Shown here in pieces: positions 24,042 through 34,081 of a DNA stretch of 64,000 nucleotides. Made by a program: the position numbers and the translations under genes. Every line of letters begins with the position of its first letter. The stretch's first letter is position 1. The notes under the pieces were generated by a model. The model did not search any database and was not told the DNA's origin. It saw only the letters and a list, made by a program, of their open reading frames with translations. The DNA is from Symbiodinium microadriaticum (Eukaryota > Sar > Dinophyceae > Suessiales > Symbiodiniaceae), in NCBI GenBank assembly GCA_001939145.1, contig LSRX01001145.1, positions 1 through 64,000 of the forward strand, given 5' to 3'.

Positions 24042-24880
24042 TACTGCACCTTTGTGGGGGGGACTGTTCACCCTCCTCGCATTGGGGGGGAGGCAGGAGG
24101 TTGACCTGGGTTGTCACCCCAGGGGAGCCTACCTGCTTTTCCCAGCAGTGCTGGAGGCCACATACACGTCGCCGTACTGCTCCAGTGGCCCGGAAAAGTA
24201 CCTTAGGACCCTGAGCCATTCCTTCGTGACGGGCAAGTTTGAGATACCTGCGCCAAGGAGGGGGACCTAGTTACTGCAAGATCTTCAACCTGAGAGTTTC
24301 CAAGGAAAGGAGGGCGAACTGTTTCGAGCTCAAGGACCTTGAATTTACTGCCACGCAGTTCCACTCCTACATCCTGGCTGGGCGGGGGAGAAGATCGCGT
24401 CAGTGTCCGTGATTTGGGCAACGAAGGCGAGTACGAAAACTTCACACTACGTGGTGGTGCAATGGAGGGGAGGTGCCGTGTTGGTGAGTCTGCCGAAGTG
24501 CCACGGGAAAGCAATAGTACGAACATGGCAGACGTTTCAGAAGGAGGGCGAAAGACCCTCGTGCAGTTTTTGACATCATCCCGGGGGTCCACATCTAGCT
24601 TGGACCCTTCGCTAGCAAGCAACAATGTCTCAACGGCAACGTCTGAGAGAGTGAGTTCAGAGGCTATTTTAAGGTGTGAACTTTTTACCGGGCCACAGCG
24701 CCCACCCTCTAACAACCAGTGGCAAACGGGACATATTGCCCCTAATACCTGCTTCTTTTCAACGCACCAGTGCTCTGACAAGAATTCGGGGAACTGAAGG
24801 CGTAAATTCGAGCCTGTACAAACCGTGATGTAACCAGGGAGAACCATGCAAGCTTTTCCTTCAGCCCTTTTACTCATCTC
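24042..24880 (+). pseudogene. Probable retroposed, frameshifted gene copy
   Basis: Directly behind the SL relict. Coding-like stretches alternate between + frames: GAYLLFPAVLEATYTSPYC, then CKIFNLRVSKER and FELKDLEFTATQFHSYILAG, then EKIASVSVIWATKASTKTSH and VVVQWRGGAVLVSLPKCHGK. Each is broken by stops or a frame change, as in a decaying processed gene. I do not recognise the family. One + frame (24339-24797) and one minus frame (24203-24877, 224 codons) stay open over part of the region, so a minus-strand gene cannot be excluded. No poly(A) relict is evident. Confidence 0.45.
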
Positions 24881-25029
24881 CCACCCACGACTGGGGGATG
24901 CAGCAATATGTCTGAGTTGGTCGCGGCCTTACACTTGCAACCTTGTTTTGTCTTCTCAGCTGCTGCGTCCCCCGCAATCCCATGACAGCTAGTGTCAATC
25001 ACAGGGGGGGGGACATTTTACTTCACATG

Positions 25030-25180
25030 TATAGCCGAGCCTCCTATGGGCAAACCATAGGAGGAGAAAAGACACCCCATGAACAGCGGGTGCGCGCTCG
25101 CGCGCAAGGGGGGGCGTCCGCCTTCCTCCCTTGCCCCGGTAGTGAGAGAGAGAGAGAGAGACACCCCTCAGAGGATGGGC
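25030..25180 (+). repeat. Hairpin repeat, copy 1
   Basis: The unit begins TAGCCGAGCC. It has a perfect 10-bp stem CCTCCTATGG / CCATAGGAGG (25040-25064) with a 5-nt loop, then AAGACACCCCATGAAC, GGGTGCGCGCTCGCGCG, a G-run, CTTCCTCCCTTGCCCC and a GA tract. See the two related copies at 25618 and 25852. Confidence 0.8.
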
Positions 25181-25441
25181 AGTGTGCGCTTGCGTGGGGG
25201 GGGGAGCGCCCCTTCCTTTGTCTGTGTGGAAGGAGAGAGAGAGGAAAGGAGGCTTAATTCGATCTCAGTCTAACNGGGGGGGGGGGGCGCCTCCTTCCTT
25301 TATCCCCGTAGAGAGAGAGAGAGAGAGAACACTTGAAAAGAGACTGGCAGTGTGCGCTTGCGTGGGGGGGGGAGCGCCCCTTCCTTTGTCTGTGTGGAAG
25401 GAGAGAGAGAGGAAAGGAGGCTTAATTCGATCTCAGTCTAA
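25178..25441. repeat. 96-bp exact direct duplication around an N
   Basis: The block GGCAGTGTGCGCTTGCGT...ATCTCAGTCTAAC occurs at about 25178-25274 and again at about 25347-25442. The two are apparently identical, including a 9-G run, and a single N follows the first copy at 25275. This may be a true recent tandem duplication or an assembly overlap. Confidence 0.75.
25275..25275. other. Assembly N
   Basis: A single unresolved base immediately before a run of about a dozen Gs, at the end of an exact repeat copy. Sequence here is uncertain. Confidence 0.95.
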
Positions 25442-25617
25442 CTATGGCAACCCAATGTAAGCGCCACTCACGCAACGTCGTGGGGGAGCAGCACGCTTTT
25501 CCTCCTGCTGCCGAGCAAGGCTGGCAGGGATAGAAGGGGGGGGGACGCTCTTGTTGTACACTTGATGCTTGTTTGGTTTTCCTTCCGGGGAAGCCCTGCC
25601 AGTCTTCTTCTTTTCAG

Positions 25618-25760
25618 TGTCCAGCCGAGCCCCTATGGCAAAAACCCATGGGGGGAAACTAAAGACACCCACGAACCGCGGGTGCGCGCTCGCGCGTGGA
25701 GCGGAGGGATGGACCGGCCCTTGCTCCCCACCTCGTAGAGGAGAGGGAGAGAGAGAGCAT
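25618..25760 (+). repeat. Hairpin repeat, copy 2
   Basis: Same order of parts as copy 1: CAGCCGAGC, stem CCCCTATGG / CCATGGGGG (25630-25654, one T:G pair), AAGACACCCACGAACC, GGGTGCGCGCTCGCGCG, GACCGGCCCTTGCTCCCC, GTAGAGGAGAGG and a GA tract ending GCATGC. Confidence 0.8.
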
Positions 25761-25851
25761 GCGTCAGAGCCTTTGCTTTGTTTGTGTGCTTTAAGTTCCA
25801 ACCGTGACCGTGCGGCCAGTGGGCACCTCCTTCCTACAGGGGGGAGATCCG

Positions 25852-25993
25852 TTGAACAGCCGAGCCCTCCATAGTAAAACTGTGGAGGGGAAAAGACGCC
25901 CCGTGATCCGCGGGTGCGCGTCTGCGCGCGGGGGGGCAGCCGGACCGCTGCTTCCTTTAGACACCGGAGAGAGAGAGAGAGAGAGAGAGCATG
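25852..25993 (+). repeat. Hairpin repeat, copy 3
   Basis: Same order: CAGCCGAGC, stem CCCTCCATAG / CTGTGGAGGG (25865-25889, one T:G pair), AAAGACGCCCCGTGATCC, GGGTGCGCGTCTGCGCGCG, GACCGCTGCTTCC and a GA tract ending GCATGC. Confidence 0.8.
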
Positions 25994-26089
25994 CAGTCAG
26001 TATCACGTGGCATCACATCACCGTGTCCCCACAAAGGTGTTACTGTGCTACATGCGTTTGGCTTGCTAGGGGCTAGGGGGACAAGAGGA

Positions 26090-26440
26090 AAATGTAGAAA
26101 TATGGTTCCCAGGGTCTTGGTCATTGTATGTTGTCGTGTCTGGTTTGTCTGTTTTCTCTTTTCAACACTGTCTCTCACTTGTTGTCTCCCCTGTCACCTC
26201 TATCGTTTCTTGTTTTCTCTCTTTGGTGTCAGTCCCCTTCCTATGGTCGCCTATCTCGTGTTTTCTTGTTGGCGTCTGCAATGTTTTTTTGTTTTCTTCT
26301 GGTGTCTCTCTACTTCCCTGTCTCCTTCGTTTTACTTTTGACCCTCCTATTTTGAAATCTATTAGTGTCTTCTGGTTCGTTTTGTCTTTTCAGTCTCGTA
26401 GTTAGTCTTAACATTTGGTTTCTGTTGTCTTATTCGTTAT
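26090..26440. repeat. Pyrimidine-rich AT-rising segment
   Basis: About 350 bp strongly biased to T and C on the + strand (TTGTCTGTTTTCTC and TTCTGGTGTCTCTC type words). It is followed to 26700 by AT-richer sequence with GGGGTTAGGGTAAACC at about 26451. I see no gene here. Confidence 0.55.
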
Positions 26441-26777
26441 TTTCGGCCTGGGGTTAGGGTAAACCTGACTTTAGATAGGCGGTTCGTAGAAAAGCCAATC
26501 ATAAAGCGAGTCTGGGCTTAGTATGGTTAGACATTGCTTAAACTTTTAGTCTTTTTTAAAGTGTTTTAGGGGTGGTTCAATGACAAGAGTTACTGTTTTA
26601 TGTTAAGACTGTTTTGGTTCGTCATTAATAATGAATGTTAACCATTCCATTAAATCAGAAAAGACTTGTTGTTTATTTAAGCATGTCATTATCGTTGGAA
26701 ATTTTTTTAATGCTGATACAAACACTTTTAATTTCATTCCCCACATCACTGTGGGTTTTTGTTTTCTTAGACACCAT

Positions 26778-26902
26778 CCCGCCTTCCTCTTCCGCCTCGT
26801 CCTCCTCTTCCTCCTCCTCTTCCTCCTCCTCCTCCGCCACCGACTCCACCTCCGACTCCGCCTCCGCCTCCTGCTCCTCCTCCTCCTCCGCCTTTGCCCC
26901 CC
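26778..26902. repeat. (CTC/CTT/CCG)n trinucleotide tract
   Basis: An imperfect CTC trinucleotide repeat with period 3. The Ser-, Leu- or Arg-rich open frames across it are consequences of the repeat. Confidence 0.9.
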
Positions 26903-26939
26903 CTCTCTCGCGGCGTCAACCGAGCCGTGCTCCATGTAA

Positions 26940-29900
26940 TCGTGAAAGCATAAAACTTTCGGGGTTCCGGAACCAGTCTGAACTCAAGGCTCATCAGTTG
27001 GTTTGCTTTAAGTTGGAACTGTAAGCTCCGAAAAGCATCACATCAACAGTCATAATCGCAAATGACTACATCGAAATGGCCACAAGCTGCACTCCCAAGT
27101 GCCCATGCCGACCATCGTTGTGCAGGTACACAAGACTGATCAGGTCTTGCTTCCCACTTACATCCACAGCTTCCTTGAGTGTGGTAGGATGCAAGTGCCA
27201 CACTCCACTGGAAGCTACGCATCAGACAGGGAAGAAGGGCCTGATCAGCCTGGTGTACCTTGTGATGGTTCCAAAATCGGCCTGTCAGTGAAGTGCCTGT
27301 AGTCTGTAGTTTTCCACGCGCACGGGCCATCGTCTTGCTTGCGTATGTGCACAGTTGCTGCAATCTGTTTGCATCCTAGGAAAGCCAGTGACACATGCAT
27401 GTGTCAGCCAGGACACAGCCAGCTGTACGTAACTAGAGGAAACCAACTATGAGTGCAATCATCCTTTGAGAAAGTGACTGAGCCAAGTAAGACATGTTGT
27501 CGTTAAGTATTGTGTGCAGTCCCCGCAGCTTGGAGGCGTAGAAGAAAATGTTAGCATCTCGCCACAACAACCGGATTTTGTGTTGGACTGTAAGAATTTC
27601 AGAAGCCTTCCCAGTCCTGGTTCGGACTTCCCTCCAACTTGCCTCTGCCGTGGAGCCACCGGCAGAGCCGGCAAGATGTTTTAAGAAAGACGTAGTCACA
27701 GGAACAACTTGACAGGCAGGTCTTTTCGCAGCTCGGCGACGCCGACAAGCTGGGACGCGCGGTGGAGGTCTGAGATCAGATTGCAGACCCGACACGTGGA
27801 GCTTTTGAATTTGTCAGGAGGTCGTCACCAAGTACGGAGCCCCACATTTGCGGCCGACAGACATTCAAGGGCGCCGGAGCCCCAGAGGCTCTGCACGTTC
27901 CGGTGCTCAGGCTTCTTGAGCCCTGGTGCAAGCCCGAGCTGTACAACTGAGGCTCTGATGAAGACACTGCGTGCTATTCGCTGCTGCTTGGCTGATCCAG
28001 CAGTCGTGGATTTCCTGAAGCACTGAAGCACCCATGTTGGATTTTCAACGCGACATCGTAAGGATAAGTTTATTGAATTATGCCGTGCAGCCCTCAGCGT
28101 AACAAATGGCACAAAACCCCTACAGCGTCTGAAAACACAGTCAGTGATGCTGCGAGTCCAGGCCCCAAGCGTAGCGGGAGGCACTGACGCTAGTGCCGGG
28201 TGAAGGCCCAGCGCGCCATTGTACAGCGCTGTACAATCTGTAGGCACGTCTTTGGCGACCCAGAGTGGCAATTTGATGTACAGGCAACGGTTAACAAAGC
28301 CAAAACCGATTTCTGCTGTCCAGTATGATCGTCTGCAGCAGATCGGTCGAGGACATCCTTCCTTTCATCTTGTCCGGATCCCCTTGGGCCTTTCTTTGAT
28401 CGAAGCGCCAGGTGGGATTTGTGCATAAGGGCACTGTTCTGTCGGGGCAGGCTGGCTTGCAGACTATCTCTCAAACTGCATCGAGCCTCTGCTGAGATAA
28501 GATGTCAAGCTGAACAGGTACAGTCGGGCTGGCTTTGCCTTTCCGCAGATTGCAGCAGACGACTGAAGATCTACAGTGACAAGAAGGTGGGAAATCTAAA
28601 GAGTTCGGTGGAAGGCTGAGCCACTCAAGAATTTCTTTGTAAAGGCATTTGTGGCGATTGAGGGCCGTTTCGCCAATCGTCCTGACTTGGGCGCCCAACC
28701 CTTGGGGCACATGCACTGCTCTGCCTTAGTTTTCTGCCGGGCTCACCGGCCTAGGCCCTGTTGCAACGCGTCGATGCAGACACTGCCAACACGGCCAGCC
28801 AGAGGTGCCAGGAGAGAGGAGAGAAGCAAGAGAGCAGGGCTCGACAGCTTTGCTGTTTGGGCAGGCCGGAGGATTCCGATGTCGGGAATGCTCGAAGCAT
28901 CGAGTCCTTAAGGCCAGGCCCCTCTCCAGTCCTAGTGGGCGATGCCTTCGACCTTCGTAGGCGCAGGGCAGAGCGTGCTTGCCAGGTCGCCTGCTGAGAT
29001 TGCCAGTGCCATGCGTTGTCCGTGACTTGCATCTGTCGAGGTCCTTAACTCGGAGCCGCTTCACTTTCAGGCCCGAAGACGTCTATGCTTGTGTGACATC
29101 GCTTGCTGCTTCGGCAGGTGATTTCGGACAAAGCCTCCGTGCGAGCAACCCCGGATGCTCATGCAACAACGTCAGGGGCCAAGTCGGCCAGCTCTCGGAA
29201 GGGTCATCCGCCTTCGGCGCAGATCTGACTTGACAGGACATCAGCGCTTCACAAGGGCACGCCACCTCGAGTTCTGCTGCTTCGTGTCACGGTTTTTGCG
29301 CAGACATGCCTGCTAGTCTGCCAGGCGATCGCATAAAGGGCTACCCCTCCGGCAGCTGGCTGAGGCGCAGCCGAGCTTTTGCATGCAGATGTATGACTCA
29401 AGACTCAAGATGATTGTGGCAACAGGCTCGCCCGAAATGACAGCAAGGGTGAAGGTGCGGTGGGACTTTAACCGCTTCATGCCCGTTACACACGCTCCGT
29501 ATGGCAGGATGGGTTCAAATCGAGTCGTCGGGAGCTGATTCCACGTTGTATCTGGAGGCCCACAGGAAGTAGCAAGGGGCAAGGGCTTTTCCTGGAGTGG
29601 CCACTTGATATCTGCCAATCTAAGGTCGTGTCCAGACCTTTATGCCAGTCTATTATTTTTTGCTGGATATCGGCACTTTCCTTGGAACATGCTCTTATTG
29701 TGATATGTGTACGGCCTGATGTTCGGAAACTAACCCTACTGTGTGGTTTACTGAGATGCGAACGTCTTCAATTGCGTACCTGCGTATCGTATATGCACAT
29801 CGCTACTAAGCTATGCACGGCCCCGGAAACTCGAGAAGCGCTCAACGTCACCCGACCGGGCACAGCCGCAGATGTGTTCATTTCTTTGCTTTGACATCGA

Positions 29901-30333
29901 CAGCCTAAGGCATGAAGGGGGACAACACATGAGACAATACATGCCATACATCATGCTATATCATGCTCCCAAACTTTTGCCCCATTGCAACCTGCTCTGG
30001 CAAAAGCTTTCTCCTTCACGAGCCAGTGCCTGAAACCTTGCGAGTAGACTCTTGCATTCACGTTTTCACATAAGCTTGTTTGAGCTGTGACTGACACTAT
30101 GGCATAATGGCAGTCCCTGAAGCGCTCTGCCCGGAAACTACTCGCACCAAACATTTCGGATTTAGGATCAAATTCGTGAGCGCTTGCAAGTAAACTCTTC
30201 CCTTCGGTCTCACATTAGGTGGTGTTGTGTTGCCAGGAAGGCTTTACGGATGTTCCACCCCATGTTTATCACAGCCTCGAAACTTTGCACACCCGCAGAT
30301 CTGTATGAGGTAGGCCAGACGGTGGCCCGCCCT
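26940..30333. other. No recognised gene
   Basis: About 3.4 kb left of the mobile element. Open frames are short on both strands, and none shows a domain I recognise. No tRNA or other RNA gene was identified. Confidence 0.35.
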
Positions 30334-30338
30334 AAGCT
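30334..30338. other. Left target-site duplication (AAGCT)
   Basis: AAGCT directly precedes the left inverted repeat and is repeated exactly at 34828-34832 directly after the right one. Confidence 0.7.
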
Positions 30339-30670
30339 AGTTAGCAGAACCCTTGCCCATTTTGGGTAATAATACCACCAGTCAACCCATTAGACGATTA
30401 TTCCTATACTCCCCCCTACACCTCACCAACTATATCACCACTACTTCCCCATTACCAATAATGCCAATACCAGTATAGGAATAACCGATTACCGCATCCA
30501 TATAAGAGGATTATTCCTATACTCCCTACTACAATCCCCCAAATATCACCACTACTTCCCCATTACCAAGACCAGTATAGGAATAACCAATTACCCCATC
30601 CATATTCCCTAAGGTGGTATTATCATCCCAAAGTGGGCAAGGGTTCTCTCATAGATTTTACTAGGTTTAG
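30339..30670 (+). repeat. Left terminal inverted repeat
   Basis: 332 bp, matching the reverse complement of 34608-34827 closely. An extra copy of about 112 bp (GGATTATTCCTATACTCC... to ...CAGTATAGGAATAACC) makes this side longer. The repeat is itself near-palindromic: outer AGAACCCTTGCCCATTTT... GGGTAATAATACCACC and inner GGTGGTATTATCATCCC...GTGGGCAAGGGTTCT are inverted copies. Confidence 0.85.
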
Positions 30671-30838
30671 GGTTCAAGGGTGATGCGCATTATGCCTTGA
30701 TGCTGGCTCAGGCGATTGTTCGACACAACAATATCAAGCAGCATGCTTGCAAACATGTGTGCAACACAAACTGTGCGCACGGTTGTGTGTACCATGCAGA
30801 CGTGATGTTGCAATGTTTCCTTTCTGTGCATACTTAGT

Positions 30839-32031
30839 ATGGCACAGCTAGCCGCTTCCAGCAATGCTGTTGCGAAGCGGGCAAGAAGCGACGAACCCGA
30901 TTGGGTATCGAAACTGGCGCAGGCAGAGTCCAAATGCAACGAACTACACTGCCAGTTGGATGAGGCATTCGAGACAGAGGATCGAGATGAGATGCGCATT
31001 CAGCGTTTGCAGGATAAGCTGAATGATTCAAGAAAAGACAAGGAGTGGGTTCAACAGATGCTCCTGAAGTCGAGCTCAGAAGTCCCTCGCCGATTTCCAT
31101 CCTTACCTTTTCCTCTAAGTTCTAGGTTTCCCAGCCCGCTTATCCCCACTACTTAGCCTATTTAGCCCCCTTAAGTATTTCACGCTAGGAGGTTTGGTCC
31201 TTGCTAGGTTCTTTGCTTAGTTAGTTTGGTGGTTCGGATGTTTTTGGGAATGCAGGACTTGTAGTGGCGTACTGTTGCACTCAGCTCCCACGGTTCCAGC
31301 CCAAATTTTCATCTCCCTGCGCTTTGACTGCCAAGGCAGGTGAAGTTGCAATGCTCAGAGAGAGACTTGCTCAACTTGAGCAACATGTGGGGACCAACAC
31401 TGACAGCGTCTCTGCTTTTGCCGGAGAAGCCGCAGTCAGGTTTTCTGCGAAGACCAAAGCCGCGTGCTGGGCAGCGTACTCTGCGTGCTGTGCTTTCTGC
31501 GGCAAACGGTATGAGCAACGTTCGGGCATCTTGCGTGTGGCCCACATCGCCACCCGTCACAGCCGCCAATTTGACATAGCTCCAAAGGGAAAGACGTTTG
31601 AGCGGGCTTTCCATTATGACGACGTGAGCAACAGTCTTCTCCTTTGCTACGGATTTGCAGGGTCATGTCATCAGGAATTTGACAACAAGAGAATCACCGT
31701 TGTGCCAGATGCATTTAACAGCAGGGGCGTTTGGGCGGTTCTTTATGGACACAATTCTTCCTGGTTCTTGGCAAATGAAGTCAGGCCAGGCACGCTGAAC
31801 AAGTTCCAACCGCATGCAAAGTTTCACAGCATGAGCAATGCCATCTTACCGTACAGGAGGGCATTAGGACTCAGGTATCGAGCATTCCTGACCAGTGTAA
31901 ATGTAGCGAACAACGCATGCCTTAAAGTTGCGGATGCAATTCCCGAACTCTCCGCTCTTGCTAGTTCAGAAGAAGTTGATGAGGCATCTGAGGCGCCTCC
32001 CTGCAAGCGGGCACGAAGACAAAACCCTTGA
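30839..32031 (+). CDS. Coiled-coil protein with HNH-like nuclease domain
   Basis: Two exons, 30839-31081 and 31336-32031 (GT donor, AAG|G acceptor), give 312 aa. The first 100 residues are a charged coiled coil (ESKCNELHCQLDEAFETED, then MLRERLAQLEQHVG after the splice). Residues about 130-210 hold CAFCGKRYEQRSGIL, VAHIATRHSRQFDI, DDVSNSLLLCYGFAGS and CHQEFDNKRITVVPD. This order of a Cys pair, AHI, N-x-LLL and H-x-x-FD fits the HNH_2-type nuclease pattern, where the His of AHI and of H..FD coordinate metal. The C-terminal tail PPCKRARRQNP is a possible nuclear signal. The gene lies inside the TIR element on the opposite strand to the integrase. Its GC content resembles host DNA, so it may be acquired cargo. 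Nuclease activity is inferred only. Confidence 0.65.
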
Positions 32032-32384
32032 CGCGTGGGTCTGTTTTGTCTGCTTGGCTTGTATGTTTCCGTGGGGTGTGAGTGGAATGACAGGTCAGAA
32101 CCTCATGCTGGCAAAGACCCTAAACCTTAATTTGAGCTCAGTGCAGATTCGCATGTGTAAGGAGTCGAGATGCAGTGCTTTTGAATCCTACGTCAGCATT
32201 GTGTTCTGATGGCAGTAAACCTTCTCATGCTCCAGCATTTCTGAACAGTTGGATAAGAAGCAATATTATCAGCAACATTTGCATCAAAGACACACATCAA
32301 GACCTCGCGCTTTATGTTTCTATGTGCCTTACGAACTGAACATTCAAAATCATAGTCAAATGTCTTCTTCATGTATTCAAAAAA

Positions 32385-32402
32385 ATATATATATATATAT
32401 AT
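32385..32402. repeat. (AT)n microsatellite
   Basis: TA dinucleotide run between the two convergent gene ends of the element. Confidence 0.9.
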
Positions 32403-32432
32403 AGCCCGCATTTTTAAAACACTTGTCTTATA

Positions 32433-33350
32433 TTAAACTTTCAGCAACTCAAATCTTAAATAAGGTCTATCTATACCTTCCACGTAATAGTAACTTTGAT
32501 TTAATTTATTCTCAGTTCTCTGAATGGTGTAAATGTTTTGTGACCACGTGCTTATCCTCTCCTTTTCTCTTACGCCCTTTTTCCTAAGTATTTTCACTTT
32601 GTCTCCCTCACTTACTTCAGGGTATGTTCTGTTTCGTTTAGCGTTCATACTCATATTCAGTTTTACATTCATTTCATTGCTAGGTTTTCTCGCTTCTTTG
32701 GGCGTCATGTTATGCGCTGAGTGCACCATTTTGTTATTGTATGTGAGTAATACCTCAAACACATAGTCTATCCACTGAATATTTGTTTTGCCCTTTTTTT
32801 CATCTGCTTCTATTCTATCATACATCATCTTTTTGAAAGTGCGTATGAACCTCTCAACAAAATTGGCATGCCCCCTCGTTCTGTGATGATGAATGTTGTT
32901 CTCTCTTAAATATGTCTGCGTTGCATCTGTGCTTAGACTTGCTTCATCGTCTGTATAAAGTAATTTTGGTGTCCTACCCATTTCTTTGAAGCCTTGTATC
33001 ATTCCACTTGCCACATCTCCTTCGCTCTTACTCTTAATAGGTATTACTGTTGCAAACTTCGTGAATATATCCAACATTGCAACACCTACTTTAAATTTTT
33101 GGTCAGGAATATCATTCACAAAAAACAGATCAAATTGATATTCCCAGTATGGTTCTTTCGGTATAAAGGAATTCTGTCCCCTCAACTGTTTCTTTTGTTC
33201 AACATTCCTCTGGAACCACTCTTTAACATCATTCAGTGTTATAGATGAGTCTTTTTGCTTCACATCTTTGTATGTAGTGGCAATTGAACCGAAACCAGAG
33301 CGATCATAAAAGATGTTGTTTATTATATCATGTTTCTGAGAACTGTTCAT
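32433..33350 (-). CDS. Retroviral-type DDE integrase (Polinton-like)
   Basis: 305 aa from the Met at 33350. An in-frame Met at 33389 would overlap the upstream gene by 23 bp, and its extra residues look non-conserved. The enzyme would insert the element into host DNA. After an N-terminal helical part (TLNDVKEWFQRNVEQKKQLR) comes the rve catalytic core: first Asp in YWEYQFDLFFVND, second in KLLYTDDEASLST, Glu in HANFVERFIRTFKKMM. The D-E spacing is about 32-35. The following VLLTYNNKMVHSAHNMTPKE and the C-terminal SEGDKVKILRKKG segment (SH3/chromo-like) complete the family order. The catalytic triad is intact and the frame is uninterrupted, so it may be functional. The AT-rich codon use (many AAA, AAT, ATA) contrasts with host genes. 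It follows the GIY-YIG gene closely on the same strand. Confidence 0.85.
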   Translation of the reverse strand: MNSSQKHDIINNIFYDRSGFGSIATTYKDVKQKDSSITLNDVKEWFQRNVEQKKQLRGQNSFIPKEPYWEYQFDLFFVNDIPDQKFKVGVAMLDIFTKFATVIPIKSKSEGDVASGMIQGFKEMGRTPKLLYTDDEASLSTDATQTYLRENNIHHHRTRGHANFVERFIRTFKKMMYDRIEADEKKGKTNIQWIDYVFEVLLTYNNKMVHSAHNMTPKEARKPSNEMNVKLNMSMNAKRNRTYPEVSEGDKVKILRKKGVREKERISTWSQNIYTIQRTENKLNQSYYYVEGIDRPYLRFELLKV

Positions 33351-33366
33351 TATAATGAAGGCGATA

Positions 33367-34035
33367 TTATTTTTCCAAGTTGCTCTCATACAGTTGATGT
33401 TTCATCGTTTTTTCATGCTTTGATTTTCCATCCAAGCGACAAACAGATCCGCATTCACACATGTATGTTTTGCTGTATTTGTCTCCCTGTCTGCTTAGAA
33501 TTTTCGCTTTGTTTGTCCTGTAGTAGTTCTGCATGTATTCTTTGATTTCTTCTCTGTGTTCTTGTTGATACTGCTTCTTATATTCTTGGACTTCTCGTTT
33601 ATGTTTACGAGCATATTCCTTTATCCTACATGCAACTTTCTCTCTGTTGTTTGTGTTGTATTCTCGGCATTTCCGTATACATATTTCTTTATTCTCTTCG
33701 TAATATTGTTTGTGCGTTCTTCCTGCTACTTGCTTGTTGACGCATTCTGTCGCCCTTATGTATTCCCCCTCTCTTTTTCTCAACTCGTCTTTTTCATCGC
33801 AGGGGTAATGTTCAATAAGTTCAATTTTGCAATTGTCAACACCAAACTCATCAAATAAATAAAATGACCTTGTATGTTCTACTTTTCCATTCAAGTATGC
33901 AGTATATTTGCTTCTATGTCTCGCCATTCTTTGACTTAAACTTTCGCAAGTGCTTCCTATGTAGCATGTTTCGTAGCCGACATCCACGATTTTATAGACC
34001 TTTCCATTGTGATATTTATCCTTATTTATCCTATA
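33367..34035 (-). CDS. GIY-YIG nuclease, start codon unclear
   Basis: About 222 codons. The N-terminal domain reads KVYKIVDVGYETCYIGSTCE, then SLSQRMARHR, FYLFDEFGVDNCKIELIEHY and LRKREGEYIRATECVNKQVA. This is the GIY-YIG fold: Tyr of VYKI, the YIGST strand, catalytic Arg in QRMARHR and Glu in REGEYI. A long Lys/Glu-rich region of repeated YKKQYQQEHREEIKEYMQNY type follows, ending with a possible Cys2His2-like CECGSVC...H site. Such proteins are common in large DNA viruses and polinton-like viruses. No in-frame ATG precedes the domain. The first codons after the upstream stop are TAT AGG ATA AAT AAG, and the ATA (34027-34029) sits where a Met would be expected, so the start may have mutated. 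A GTG at 33987 is inside the domain. Confidence 0.75.
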   Translation of the reverse strand, partial: YRINKDKYHNGKVYKIVDVGYETCYIGSTCESLSQRMARHRSKYTAYLNGKVEHTRSFYLFDEFGVDNCKIELIEHYPCDEKDELRKREGEYIRATECVNKQVAGRTHKQYYEENKEICIRKCREYNTNNREKVACRIKEYARKHKREVQEYKKQYQQEHREEIKEYMQNYYRTNKAKILSRQGDKYSKTYMCECGSVCRLDGKSKHEKTMKHQLYESNLEK

Positions 34036-34081
34036 TCATCCTCTCTTTAAATGTTGGTTTAATCTTATTTCTAAAATTAAA

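Noticed and set aside
24203..24877. 224-codon minus-strand open frame
   Set aside because: Lies antisense to the retrocopy behind the spliced-leader relict, with no recognised domain. Kept only as an alternative in the pseudogene entry.
26603..27024. Arg-, Leu- or Ser-rich open frames over 26.6-27.0 kb
   Set aside because: Generated by the CTC trinucleotide repeat in its different frames.
29505..29520. GGTTCAAATC, possible tRNA B box
   Set aside because: No matching A box 30-60 nt upstream and no cloverleaf can be drawn.
30346..30654. Left repeat as an independent MITE insertion
   Set aside because: Inverted homology with the right end continues outside this unit on both sides, and no separate target duplication is seen. 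Not excluded, see findings.
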